The notes: generated by a model not told the origin, from the sequence alone. Positions 1-8,099 are shown, counted from the stretch's first letter. The stretch: 14,506 bases of DNA from DATLGD01 sp035540755 (GCA_035540755.1 DATLGD010000001.1:1-14506), one strand, 5' to 3'. Numbers and translations: made by a program.

Positions 1-38
1 GATGTCCCCATCGCTGTCCCCGAAGGGGGAGCCGCCTC

Positions 39-917
39 GTGCAGCAGTTCGTGAACCTCACGCTGAACGGCATCGTGCTCGGTGCCGTCTACGGGGCGTT
101 CGCCCTCACCCTCGTGCTCATCTACCGGGCCACGCGCATCATCAACTTCGGTCAGGGCGCGATGGCCATGTTCAGCACCTACCTGGGGCTGCAGGTCGTG
201 CAGGCCGGCTACTCCTACTGGCTGGCGCTCCTCGTGGCCCTGGTGTCGGGGTTCGTCATCGGCGGCGTCGTCGAGCGCGTGGTCGTCCGGCCGGTCGAGA
301 AGGGCCCGGAGATCAACGCGGTGATCGTGACGCTGGGGCTGTTCATCGGCTTCATCGCCCTCGCGGCCATCCTGTTCGGCAACACCTTCGAGTCCTTCCC
401 GGCGCCGTTCGCGCTGTCCGGCATCACGGTCGGCGAGACCAACGTCGCCATCACGCCGAACGACCTCTACCGCCTCGCCGCGGTGCTCGTCGCCATGGCG
501 GCGCTGGCGGCGCTGTTCCGCTTCACCGACCTCGGCCTGCAGCTGCGGGCGGCGGCGTTCGGGCAGGAGGTCGCCCGGCTGCTCGGCGTCCGGGTCGGCC
601 GGATGCTGACCCTCGGCTGGGCGATGGCCGGCTTCTTCGGCGCGCTCGCCGGGATGCTCATCGCCGGCGGCGGCCTGGTCTCGCCGAACTTCATGGACTT
701 CGTCATCGTCTTCGGCTTCGTGGCCGCCGTCCTCGGCGGGCTGGACAGCTTCCTCGGCGCCGTCGTCGGCGGCCTCATCCTCGGGCTGACCAACACCTAC
801 GTGGCCGGCTACCTGGACAGCTCCCTCGTGACGATGGCGGCGCTGGCGATCCTCGTCACCGTCCTGCTGCTCAGGCCAGGCGGGCTGTTCTCCAGCTCCG
901 TCGCGCGGAAGGTGTGA
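39..917 (+). CDS. livH: Branched-chain amino acid type ABC transporter permease (LivH family)
   Basis: This is one of the two inner-membrane permeases of a HAAT-family importer; it would pair with LivM and move the substrate delivered by a lipoprotein receptor. The 292-residue length is normal for LivH. Seen directly: about eight hydrophobic segments, the family motif around INFGQGAM (residues 35-42), the ER-x3-RPVEKG loop (79-89), and a C-terminal half with RLLGVRVGR followed by glycine-rich membrane segments and a closing LLLRPGGLF. The GTG at 39 is chosen because a GAAGGGGGA Shine-Dalgarno stretch ends eight bases upstream and the protein then starts like LivH. The stop lies four bases before livM, so they form one operon. 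The ATPases (LivG/LivF) are not downstream and are presumably upstream of the window. The true substrate cannot be read from the sequence. Confidence 0.93.
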   Translation: MQQFVNLTLNGIVLGAVYGAFALTLVLIYRATRIINFGQGAMAMFSTYLGLQVVQAGYSYWLALLVALVSGFVIGGVVERVVVRPVEKGPEINAVIVTLGLFIGFIALAAILFGNTFESFPAPFALSGITVGETNVAITPNDLYRLAAVLVAMAALAALFRFTDLGLQLRAAAFGQEVARLLGVRVGRMLTLGWAMAGFFGALAGMLIAGGGLVSPNFMDFVIVFGFVAAVLGGLDSFLGAVVGGLILGLTNTYVAGYLDSSLVTMAALAILVTVLLLRPGGLFSSSVARKV

Positions 918-921
918 CCCG

Positions 922-2157
922 GTGACCTCTCCGACTCCCGAGCAGCCCGGCCAGGACGAGGCCGCGCAGGACGAGGCCGCGGAGCTCGGCACGTCCGGCA
1001 AGCAGCCGGCCGGCGCGATCGCCGGGCCCACCAGCGGCGTGCCCTCCAGCACGAGCGGGCTGGTCCGCTACTGGCCCGAGTCGACGCTGCTGCAGCACGT
1101 CCTGCTCATGCTGCTCGCGTTCGTCGGCATCGTGCTGCTGATCGAGTCGCTCGGCGGCTTCCAGGTCTCGCAGCTGGCGCAGATGGCCTACTACGTGCCG
1201 GCCGTCGCCGGGCTGACGCTGCTCACCGGCGTCAACGGGCAGATCTCGCTCGGCCACGGCGCGCTCATGGCCGTCGGCGCGTACACGACCGCCCTGCTGC
1301 TGATGCACGTGGAGGGGATCCCCTACTCCGTCGTGCTGCTGACGTCCGTGCTCACGACGGCGCTGGTCGGCGTCGTCGTCGGAGCCGCGGCCTCGCGGCT
1401 GCACGGTCCGTACCTGGCCGGTGCCACGCTGGCCCTCGCCGTCGGCCTGCCTGGCCTGACGCTGTACTTCGAGCACGAGCTCGGCGGTGAGCAGGGGCTG
1501 CGCGTGCAGCCACCGCAGGCGCCGGAGTGGTTCGGTTCGGCCTACTTCTTCGTCACCGGCACCGACCTGACCGGCAGCAAGTACGTGACCCTCGTGTGCT
1601 GGGCGGCTGCCCTGGTGGTCCTGCTGCTGCTGTCCAACCTGCTCAAGAGCCGGTTCGGCCGGATGTGGCGGGCGGTCCGCGACGACGAGGTCGCCGCGCA
1701 GCTGGCCGGCATCAACCTCGGCCGCAACCGCGTGCTCGCCTTCGTGGTGAGCGCTGCCTGCGCCGGCGTGGGCGGGTCGCTGCTCGCCATCGTGGTGCGC
1801 CTGGCGTCGCCGGTCGGCTTCACGATCGTGCTGTCGATCTTCCTGCTGGTGGCCATCGTCATCGGCGGGCTCGGCAGCCTGACCGGCGCGGTGCTGGGCA
1901 GCGCTCTGCTGGTCTTCCTCATCCCGTTCGTCACCGACACCGGACTCGGTGCGGGGCTCAGCTCCGCCCAGGCGGCCAACCTGGCGCCGCTGGTGTTCGG
2001 CATCTTCCTGATCGTGATCATGCTGGCGGCGCCGCAGGGTGTGGTCGGCACGATCCGGCTGAAGTACCTGACCCGCAAGGCCGCCCGGCAGATGGCCGCT
2101 CTGCAGCAGCAGGCCGCCGCGACCGGCGGTGCGCAGCGCGACGGCGGGGCGGGCTGA
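922..2157 (+). CDS. livM: Branched-chain amino acid type ABC transporter permease (LivM family)
   Basis: This is the second membrane permease of the importer. It has 411 residues, longer than a minimal LivM because of an N-terminal hydrophilic extension of about 50 residues rich in Ala, Glu, Gly and Pro. After it come hydrophobic segments, the hallmark NGQISLGHGA motif (105-114), and the cytoplasmic coupling loop with AVRDDEVAAQLAGIN (251-265), which in this family faces the ATPase. The GTG at 922 follows a GGAAGG site at 907-912 and lies four bases after the livH stop, so translation is probably coupled. The last 25 residues are Gln/Ala/Gly-rich and look unstructured. Family membership is clear. 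Whether the cargo is leucine-type amino acids or another small carboxylate is open. Confidence 0.93.
   Translation: MTSPTPEQPGQDEAAQDEAAELGTSGKQPAGAIAGPTSGVPSSTSGLVRYWPESTLLQHVLLMLLAFVGIVLLIESLGGFQVSQLAQMAYYVPAVAGLTLLTGVNGQISLGHGALMAVGAYTTALLLMHVEGIPYSVVLLTSVLTTALVGVVVGAAASRLHGPYLAGATLALAVGLPGLTLYFEHELGGEQGLRVQPPQAPEWFGSAYFFVTGTDLTGSKYVTLVCWAAALVVLLLLSNLLKSRFGRMWRAVRDDEVAAQLAGINLGRNRVLAFVVSAACAGVGGSLLAIVVRLASPVGFTIVLSIFLLVAIVIGGLGSLTGAVLGSALLVFLIPFVTDTGLGAGLSSAQAANLAPLVFGIFLIVIMLAAPQGVVGTIRLKYLTRKAARQMAALQQQAAATGGAQRDGGAG
952..981 (+). repeat. Perfect 15-bp tandem duplication inside livM
   Basis: The unit CAGGACGAGGCCGCG occurs twice back to back (952-966, 967-981) and encodes QDEAA-QDEAA at residues 11-20 of LivM. 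It lies in the non-conserved N-terminal extension and keeps frame. It looks like a recent slippage duplication. Confidence 0.9.
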
Positions 2158-2160
2158 TCG

Positions 2161-2196
2161 AGGTCACAGTCCGCTCACGATGGTGAGCCAGGTCAC
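2161..2196. promoter_or_regulatory. Inverted repeat flanked by direct repeats upstream of the binding-protein gene
   Basis: GCTCAC (2173-2178) and GTGAGC (2183-2188) form a perfect 6-bp inverted repeat around GATG. AGGTCAC occurs on both sides at 2161-2167 and 2190-2196. The block starts four bases after the livM stop, in the 118-base gap before the binding-protein gene. It could be a repressor operator or a small hairpin that partly separates livHM from the receptor gene. I see no convincing -35/-10 pair in the gap. Confidence 0.4.
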
Positions 2197-2275
2197 GACA
2201 CCGGGTCGTCCGGGTCGCAGGATGGAAAACCGAACCGAGTTCTAGTCCCGGTCGGCAGAGAAGGAGGAGTCTTTC

Positions 2276-3637
2276 GTGAGGATCCACAGGAGCAGCCCGG
2301 CGGCCCGGACGGTCGCCGTCCTGGCCGGTGCGTCGCTGTTCGTCACCGCGTGCGGTGCCGGCGGCGGCGGCGGCAACGGCGGAGCCGGAGGTGGGGGCGG
2401 CGAGAGCGCCGCCGAGGTCGAGGGCGACAGCACCGGGGTCACCGACACCACCATCAAGATCGGCACGCACAAGCCGCTGACCGGCGTGGCGGCTCCCGGC
2501 TACTCCGAGATCCCGGCCGGCGCGCAGGCCTACTTCGACCACGTGAACGCGGCCGGCGGCGTCTGCGGCCGGCAGATCGAGTACGTGGTCCGCGACGACG
2601 CGTACAACCCCACGCAGACCGCGCAGGTCACCAACCAGCTCGTGCTGCAGGACGAGATCTTCGCGATGATGGGCGGCCTGGGCACGCCCACGCACAGCGC
2701 CGTCCTCGACTTCCTCAACGAGAACCAGGTCCCCGACCTGTTCGTCGCCTCCGGCGCGCTGGCCTGGAACGACCCGGAGACCTACCCGTACACCTTCGGC
2801 TGGCAGCCCGACTACCGCATCGAGGGCAAGGTCCTCGGCCAGTACATCGCCGAGAACTTCCCCGACGCGCAGGTGGGCCTGTTCGGCCAGGGCGACGACT
2901 TCGGCCGGGACGGCTTCGCCGGTGCCCGGCAGTACCTCGAGGACCAGATCGTCGCCGAGGAGACCTACACCCCGGGCAACACCGACGTCGGCCCGCAGAT
3001 CAGCGCGCTGCAGCAGGCTGGGGCGGACCTGGTCATCAGCTTCAGCGTGCCGGCCTACACCGCGCTCTCCCAGCTCACCTCGCTGCGCCTGAACTACTCG
3101 CCGCAGTGGGCGTACTCGAACGTCGGCTCGGACGCCACGCTCGTCGGCGCGCTGCTGAACAACTTCTCCCAGGGTGCGGTCAGCGACGGCGAGGGCCTGC
3201 TCGAGGGCGCCTTCACCACCGCCTACATCCCGACGGTGGAGCAGACCGACAACCCGTGGACGCAGACCTTCCAGGGCATCTGGGACGAGCAGGGCGGGGA
3301 CGGCGACCTGAGCAACTTCAAGGTCTACGGCATGTCGCAGGCGTACACGATGATCAGCGCGCTCACCCGCATCTGCGACAACCTCAACCGCGAGGCGCTC
3401 GTGGCCGTGCTGCAGGAGCAGGGCTCGGAGTTCGAGGGCCCGTGGCTCGCCCCGCTGGACTACTCCGACACCTCGCACCGCGGCATCAGCGGCGTGCAGG
3501 TGGTCCAGCTCGAGGGCGGGACGCCGGTCGAGCGCACGGACATCTTCACCGTCGGCGCCGAGGAGGGCGCTGAGCCCGAGGCGTACACCGAGGACCCGGA
3601 CGAGCCGACCGACGACGGCATCCCGAGCGCCGGCTAG
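2276..3637 (+). CDS. ABC transporter substrate-binding lipoprotein, LivJ/LivK-like (periplasmic-binding type 1)
   Basis: This is the extracytoplasmic receptor for the importer encoded just upstream. The 453-residue protein begins with a lipoprotein signal: positive residues, a hydrophobic core, then the lipobox V-T-A-C with the lipidated cysteine at residue 26. A Gly-rich linker (27-42) follows, then an acidic stretch, and the type-1 binding fold starts at TTIKIGTHKPLTG (58-70). IPAGAQAYFDHVNAAGGVCGR, the next conserved segment, and the GLFGQGDDFGRDG region match ligand-cleft and hinge regions of Leu/Ile/Val-binding proteins. The C-terminus is a hydrophilic acidic tail rich in Glu, Asp and Pro, not usual for the family. 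The GTG at 2276 follows a strong AAGGAGGA at 2261-2268. A terminator follows the gene. The ligand is unknown; a nearby acyl-CoA ligase makes a carboxylic acid an alternative to amino acids. Confidence 0.9.
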   Translation: MRIHRSSPAARTVAVLAGASLFVTACGAGGGGGNGGAGGGGGESAAEVEGDSTGVTDTTIKIGTHKPLTGVAAPGYSEIPAGAQAYFDHVNAAGGVCGRQIEYVVRDDAYNPTQTAQVTNQLVLQDEIFAMMGGLGTPTHSAVLDFLNENQVPDLFVASGALAWNDPETYPYTFGWQPDYRIEGKVLGQYIAENFPDAQVGLFGQGDDFGRDGFAGARQYLEDQIVAEETYTPGNTDVGPQISALQQAGADLVISFSVPAYTALSQLTSLRLNYSPQWAYSNVGSDATLVGALLNNFSQGAVSDGEGLLEGAFTTAYIPTVEQTDNPWTQTFQGIWDEQGGDGDLSNFKVYGMSQAYTMISALTRICDNLNREALVAVLQEQGSEFEGPWLAPLDYSDTSHRGISGVQVVQLEGGTPVERTDIFTVGAEEGAEPEAYTEDPDEPTDDGIPSAG

Positions 3638-3655
3638 GCGACGGCTCCTCGCAAG

Positions 3656-3692
3656 GCCGGTGGCGGTCACCCTCGGGGTGGCCGCCACCGGC
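3656..3692 (+). terminator. Hairpin terminator after the binding-protein gene
   Basis: Arms 3656-3671 and 3677-3692 pair over 16 bp with one G-U wobble and a five-base loop (CTCGG). The hairpin starts 19 bases after the stop codon. There is no T-run, which is common for terminators in very GC-rich actinobacteria. It separates the transporter unit from the acyl-CoA ligase. Confidence 0.8.
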
Positions 3693-3784
3693 GCGTCCGG
3701 AACCCGGACCGGCCGGGCTGCGTCGGCTTGCGCCGCTGGGGGAGACTCCGGTCACACCGTCCACGACCGCAGGAGAAGCGCCGC

Positions 3785-5320
<1,536 letters not shown>

Positions 5321-5323
5321 CCG

Positions 5324-5457
5324 CCCCCACCCTGCGTCCGCGTCCTGACACACGCCCGCCGCCGCCGCGGACGGACGTCGCCGGCGCAGCGCCCAGCGGA
5401 CGTCCGCGGCCGCGTGCGCGGCTGATGTGCCAGGACGCGGACGCAAGGGGGTGGGGG
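5324..5457. repeat. Large nested inverted repeat between the acyl-CoA ligase and tsaB
   Basis: The outer arms at 5324-5352 and 5426-5457 pair over 28 bp: nine pairs, a three-base bulge (5446-5448), a perfect 15-bp core (5333-5347 with 5431-5445), one A/C mismatch and four more pairs. The 73-base interior holds a second perfect 10-bp inverted repeat (5364-5373 with 5401-5410) and a 12-bp palindrome at 5396-5407. It starts three bases after the ligase stop and ends 19 bases before the tsaB -10 box. It could act as a terminator, but the long interior is unusual for that. A structured RNA or a MITE-like repeat with terminal inverted repeats are alternatives. I see no target-site duplication and no second copy in the window. 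Confidence 0.75.
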
Positions 5458-5476
5458 CCCCCGTCCCCGTCCCCAC

Positions 5477-5482
5477 TAGCAT
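5477..5482 (+). promoter_or_regulatory. Putative -10 box for leaderless tsaB transcript
   Basis: TAGCAT fits the actinobacterial TANNNT -10 consensus and ends six bases before the tsaB GTG, the spacing expected when transcription starts at the start codon. No Shine-Dalgarno sequence precedes that GTG. No clear -35 is visible; the upstream bases are C- and G-runs. Confidence 0.55.
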
Positions 5483-5488
5483 CGCCGC

Positions 5489-6187
5489 GTGCTCGTCCTG
5501 GCCCTCGACACCAGCTCGCCGGCGGTGTCGGTCGGCCTGGTCGACCTCGAGCGCGAGGACGACGGCGGCGTGCGCTGGGGGCGGTCGGCCACCTGGCAGC
5601 AGGTCGACCCGCGCCGGCACGGCGAGCTGCTCGCCACCGGGATCCAGGCGGTCCTCGCCGAGCTGCGGGCGTCCCGCGCGTCGGTGCGCGCCCTCGCCGT
5701 CGGGGTCGGGCCGGGGCCGTTCACCGGCCTGCGAGTCGGCATCGTCACCGGCCTCGCGATGGCCGACGCCCTCGACGTCCCGGTGTACGGCTGCTGCTCG
5801 CTCGACGCCGTCGGCGCCTGGGACGACGAGCCCGGGCCGCGGCTGGTGGTGGCCGACGCGCGCCGCAAGGAGGTCTACTGGGCCGAGTACGCCGACGACG
5901 ACGAGCGCATCGCCGGCCCGTCGGTCATGACGCCGGAGGCGCTGGCCACGGCGCTGCGCGAGACCGGCTGGCGCGGGCGGGTCGTCGGCGACGGCGCGGT
6001 CCGGTACGCCCAGCACTTCGGCGGCCACGACGTGCGCGGCGATGTCCGTTACCCAGACCCGGAGGCGCTGGTGCTGCTGGCGGCCAGGCGGGTGCTCGAC
6101 GGGGCTCCCTCCGAGCCGCTGACACCGCTCTACCTGCGCCGGCCGGACGCCGTCCCGCCGAGCGCCGGCAAGCGCGTCACGGCCTGA
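5489..6187 (+). CDS. tsaB: tRNA N6-threonylcarbamoyladenosine (t6A) biosynthesis protein TsaB
   Basis: TsaB is the non-catalytic ASKHA-fold partner that dimerises with TsaD to place threonylcarbamoyl on A37 of ANN-decoding tRNAs. The 232-residue protein opens with LVLALDTSSPAVSVGL (2-17), the nucleotide-fold first strand of the family, followed by the signature GVGPGPFTGLRVG (72-84) and GLAMADALDVPVYG (88-101). It ends with the typical PLYLRRPDA stretch. The GTG at 5489 has no ribosome-binding site but lies six bases after a TANNNT box, so leaderless translation is likely. rimI and tsaD follow downstream, but two unrelated genes lie between tsaB and rimI. tsaE, often directly upstream of tsaB in actinobacteria, is not here. 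Identification is secure from motifs and context. Confidence 0.93.
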   Translation: MLVLALDTSSPAVSVGLVDLEREDDGGVRWGRSATWQQVDPRRHGELLATGIQAVLAELRASRASVRALAVGVGPGPFTGLRVGIVTGLAMADALDVPVYGCCSLDAVGAWDDEPGPRLVVADARRKEVYWAEYADDDERIAGPSVMTPEALATALRETGWRGRVVGDGAVRYAQHFGGHDVRGDVRYPDPEALVLLAARRVLDGAPSEPLTPLYLRRPDAVPPSAGKRVTA

Positions 6188-6281
6188 CCCGCCGGGCGGC
6201 CCGACCGCGGCGCGGGCCGGACAGCGCCACGGGCGGCCGGTGGTGCGCGGAGCAGGAGCGCTCGGCAGGGGGCGGCAGGCC

Positions 6282-6324
6282 GGTTCAACCGCCTTGGCAG
6301 GACTTCGGCGGTCGATGCCGAACC
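6282..6324 (+). other. Candidate structured RNA leader with pseudoknot potential
   Basis: Three complementary segment pairs are packed into 43 bases. GGTTC (6282-6286) pairs with GAACC (6320-6324); ACCGCC (6288-6293) pairs with GGCGGT (6307-6312); and GGCA (6296-6299), in the loop of the second stem, can pair with TGCC (6316-6319) outside it, giving a pseudoknot. TTCGGC/GCCGAA (6304-6309, 6317-6322) is a mutually exclusive alternative hairpin. The block ends 35 bases before the AGGAGG of the secreted-protein gene. Two exclusive folds upstream of a ribosome-binding site resemble a switch. I do not recognise a known riboswitch class, and chance pairing in such GC-rich DNA is possible. Confidence 0.35.
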
Positions 6325-6368
6325 TCTCCTCTCGTCGACGCCGCACGGGTGTCCGCCGAGGAGGCACC

Positions 6369-7013
6369 ATGAGAGTCCGTACCGCTGCCGCCGCTCTTGC
6401 GCTGCTCGTCGCTGCCGGGCCCGCCGTCGCGGACGACGGGGCTGCCGCTGTGCAGAGCACCGAGCGTGTGCAGTTCGCCCTGCAGTGCGTCCAGGAGGGC
6501 AGCGACCCGCGGTGCGTGAGCACCAACTACGCGCTCAGCCTCAAGCCCGGTACGAGCAGCGTCGGGAACGCCCTGACGATCACCCCGGCGGGATACGTGC
6601 TCGGCACGACGCCGCTCGACTTCGCCGCGGACTCCACGCTGGCAAGCAGCTACACCCTCGTCGGCGGCAGCACCATCAAGGGCAGGGTGTCGCTCCGGCA
6701 GACCGGCTCGGGCAGCACGCCGGTCGCGGTCGACTCCACCGTGTCGGTGGACCTGGCAGCCGTCCGGGTCGACACGAAGCGGTCCGTCCCGCTCGGCTCG
6801 GCCACCGTGAACAAGGTCGTCGTCGCCTCCCCGAGCGACGCCGTCTACGCCTTCGAGTTCACCGTGCCGGCAGCGCTCGACGGGGTGGCCGTCCGGGCGC
6901 TGTCCGGCTCGGTCAGCAACAAGCAGATCAGCGCCGGCTACGGCTTCTTCGACGGCCAGGGCGGCTCGTACTTCGACCTGCCGTACTACGCGCCGGAGAC
7001 GGCCGCCGGCTGA
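6369..7013 (+). CDS. Secreted protein of unknown function
   Basis: I do not recognise a family. The 214-residue product starts with a clear Sec signal peptide: MRVR, a hydrophobic Ala/Leu core, and an A-V-A cleavage site after residue 21, leaving a mature chain of about 193 residues starting DDGAA. No lipobox, sorting motif or second membrane segment is present, so it is probably released or loosely wall-associated. The mature part is rich in Val, Ser, Thr and Gly in short alternating stretches, suggesting an all-beta fold. Two cysteines 10 residues apart near its N-terminus could form a disulphide. The ATG at 6369 is chosen over an upstream in-frame ATG at 6240 because AGGAGG lies at 6359-6364 and the signal peptide begins exactly there. 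It sits between tsaB and rimI, an unusual place, after a possible structured leader. Its position probably does not reveal its role. Confidence 0.8.
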   Translation: MRVRTAAAALALLVAAGPAVADDGAAAVQSTERVQFALQCVQEGSDPRCVSTNYALSLKPGTSSVGNALTITPAGYVLGTTPLDFAADSTLASSYTLVGGSTIKGRVSLRQTGSGSTPVAVDSTVSVDLAAVRVDTKRSVPLGSATVNKVVVASPSDAVYAFEFTVPAALDGVAVRALSGSVSNKQISAGYGFFDGQGGSYFDLPYYAPETAAG

Positions 7014-7021
7014 GGCACGCG

Positions 7022-7027
7022 TAGCGT
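7022..7027 (+). promoter_or_regulatory. Putative -10 box for leaderless uORF transcript
   Basis: TAGCGT fits TANNNT and ends seven bases before a GTG at 7035. It closely resembles the boxes before tsaB (TAGCAT) and tsaD (TAGCCT). It would start a transcript carrying the uORF, the unknown gene and rimI. No convincing -35 is seen. Confidence 0.5.
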
Positions 7028-7034
7028 CACCGGC

Positions 7035-7055
7035 GTGCAGGACGCCCGCCGGTGA
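7035..7055 (+). CDS. Six-codon leaderless upstream ORF (MQDARR)
   Basis: GTG at 7035 opens a six-codon frame ending in TGA at 7053-7055. That stop overlaps the GTG (7052-7054) of the next gene as GTGA. The start sits seven bases after a TANNNT box, so it could be the first translated frame of a leaderless mRNA, handing ribosomes on to the main gene by termination-reinitiation. The main gene has only a weak AGGA (7039-7042) of its own, inside the uORF. Such leaderless small ORFs are known in mycobacteria. The alternative is that the GTG at 7035 is unused and the main gene is translated from the AGGA site. Confidence 0.4.
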   Translation: MQDARR

Positions 7056-7603
7056 CCGACACGCCGCTCTGGCTCGACGCCTTCCCGCGCGACTGGGACG
7101 CCGCGCACGAGCGGCGCGTGCCCGGCCGGGCGGCCGAGGTCGTCTACTACCCCGGTGCCCGGCGCGACGGCGGCTCCGACGGCATCTGGCTGCGGGTCGC
7201 GCCGGCCCACGGCGACAGCTGGACGGCGGTGTTCGCCTCCGAGCTCAATGCCGGCCGCCTGTCGGTGGTGGCGTCCTGGCCGCAGCCCTCGACCGTGTTC
7301 GTGGCCGCGGGCAGCTCGCCCTACCTCGTGCACAGCGGCCTGCCCGACGTGTGGTCACGCCTGGACCGCCCGACGTCGCGGGCCTTCGAGCCCGCCCCCG
7401 ACGTCGGGCTGGCGCTGCTGCTCGACGACGAGGGCCTGACCGCCTACGACGCCGAGGGCCTGGCCTGGGAGAGCGACCGGCTCGGGCCGGACGCCGTCTG
7501 GCTCGGCCGCCTGGACGACGAGGTGCACCTGCGCACCGGATCGACCCTGCACCGCGTGCAGCTGCGGCACGGCCGCACGACGTCGGAGCCGCTGTCGTGG
7601 TGA
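7052..7603 (+). CDS. Hypothetical protein between tsaB and rimI
   Basis: I do not recognise a family. The 183-residue product has no signal peptide and no membrane segment, so it is expected in the cytoplasm. It is rich in Asp, Leu, Trp and Arg. It starts TDTPLWLDAFPRDWDAAHERR and has evenly spaced beta-like stretches (EVVYYPGA, GIWLRVAP, WTAVFASEL, LSVVASWP, STVFVAAG), then an acidic stretch LALLLDDEGLTAYDAEG. The GTG at 7052 overlaps the stop of a six-codon uORF, and its own stop overlaps the rimI start (GTGA at 7600-7603), so it is co-translated with rimI. Third-position G/C bias agrees with neighbouring genes, supporting it as real coding. A role linked to t6A or RimI is only guilt by association. 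Confidence 0.75.
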   Translation: MTDTPLWLDAFPRDWDAAHERRVPGRAAEVVYYPGARRDGGSDGIWLRVAPAHGDSWTAVFASELNAGRLSVVASWPQPSTVFVAAGSSPYLVHSGLPDVWSRLDRPTSRAFEPAPDVGLALLLDDEGLTAYDAEGLAWESDRLGPDAVWLGRLDDEVHLRTGSTLHRVQLRHGRTTSEPLSW

Positions 7604-8064
7604 CGGCGGCGGGACCGCCGGACGTGCGGCTCGAGCGGATGCGCTGGTGGCACGTCGAGCAGCTGATGCCGCTCGAGCGCCAGCTGTTCGGGCCGCAGCC
7701 GTGGACGGCGCGGACCTTCTGGTCCGAGCTCGCCCAGCTCGACACCCGGCACTACCTCGTGGCGCTCGACGGCGACCGGGTGGCCGGCTACGCAGGGCTG
7801 TGCGACTACCCGGACGAGGCCTGGGTGCAGACGATGGCGGTCGCCCCGTCGCACCAGGGCCGGGGCCTCGGCGCCCGCCTGCTCACCGCGCTGCTGGAGG
7901 AGGCGGCGCGACGCGAGCAGCGGGTGGTCAGCCTCGAGGTGCGGGCGGGCAACGAGGTCGCCCAGCGGCTGTACGCGCGGCACGGCTTCGCGCGCACCGG
8001 CGTCCGACGCGGCTACTACTCGCCGGGGGGCGAGGACGCCGTGCTCATGACCCGGCGGTCCTGA
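7600..8064 (+). CDS. rimI: Ribosomal protein S18-alanine N-acetyltransferase (GNAT family)
   Basis: RimI uses acetyl-CoA to acetylate the N-terminal alanine of ribosomal protein S18 in model bacteria; it may acetylate other N-termini in actinobacteria. The 154-residue product has the GNAT acetyl-CoA loop QGRGLG (86-91) after the strand WVQTMAVAPSH, then LEVRAGN (112-118), LYARHGF (124-130), a YY pair (139-140) and DAVLM near the end, all typical of RimI. The GTG at 7600 is chosen because it overlaps the upstream stop as GTGA; the in-frame GTG at 7597 is nearly equivalent. No separate ribosome-binding site is evident, so translation is probably coupled. tsaD follows after 47 bases. Identity rests on motifs plus the tsaB-rimI-tsaD context. 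Confidence 0.9.
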   Translation: MTAAGPPDVRLERMRWWHVEQLMPLERQLFGPQPWTARTFWSELAQLDTRHYLVALDGDRVAGYAGLCDYPDEAWVQTMAVAPSHQGRGLGARLLTALLEEAARREQRVVSLEVRAGNEVAQRLYARHGFARTGVRRGYYSPGGEDAVLMTRRS

Positions 8065-8099
8065 ACGCACCTCGCGGCGTGCCTGAGCACCACCGTCGC

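Noticed and set aside
1..54. Open frame from position 1 to a TGA at 52-54, possibly the tail of an upstream ATPase gene overlapping livH
   Set aside because: Seventeen codons with no recognisable motif; too short to support as a gene end.
5447..5474. G-quadruplex potential near the tsaB promoter (G-runs at 5447-5457; C-runs at 5458-5474)
   Set aside because: Each strand offers only two or three clear G-runs, not four; the runs pair better with each other or with the inverted-repeat arm.
6240..6368. Upstream start for the secreted protein at 6240
   Set aside because: It would bury the signal peptide behind 43 Arg/Gly-rich residues; AGGAGG and the signal peptide fix the start at 6369.
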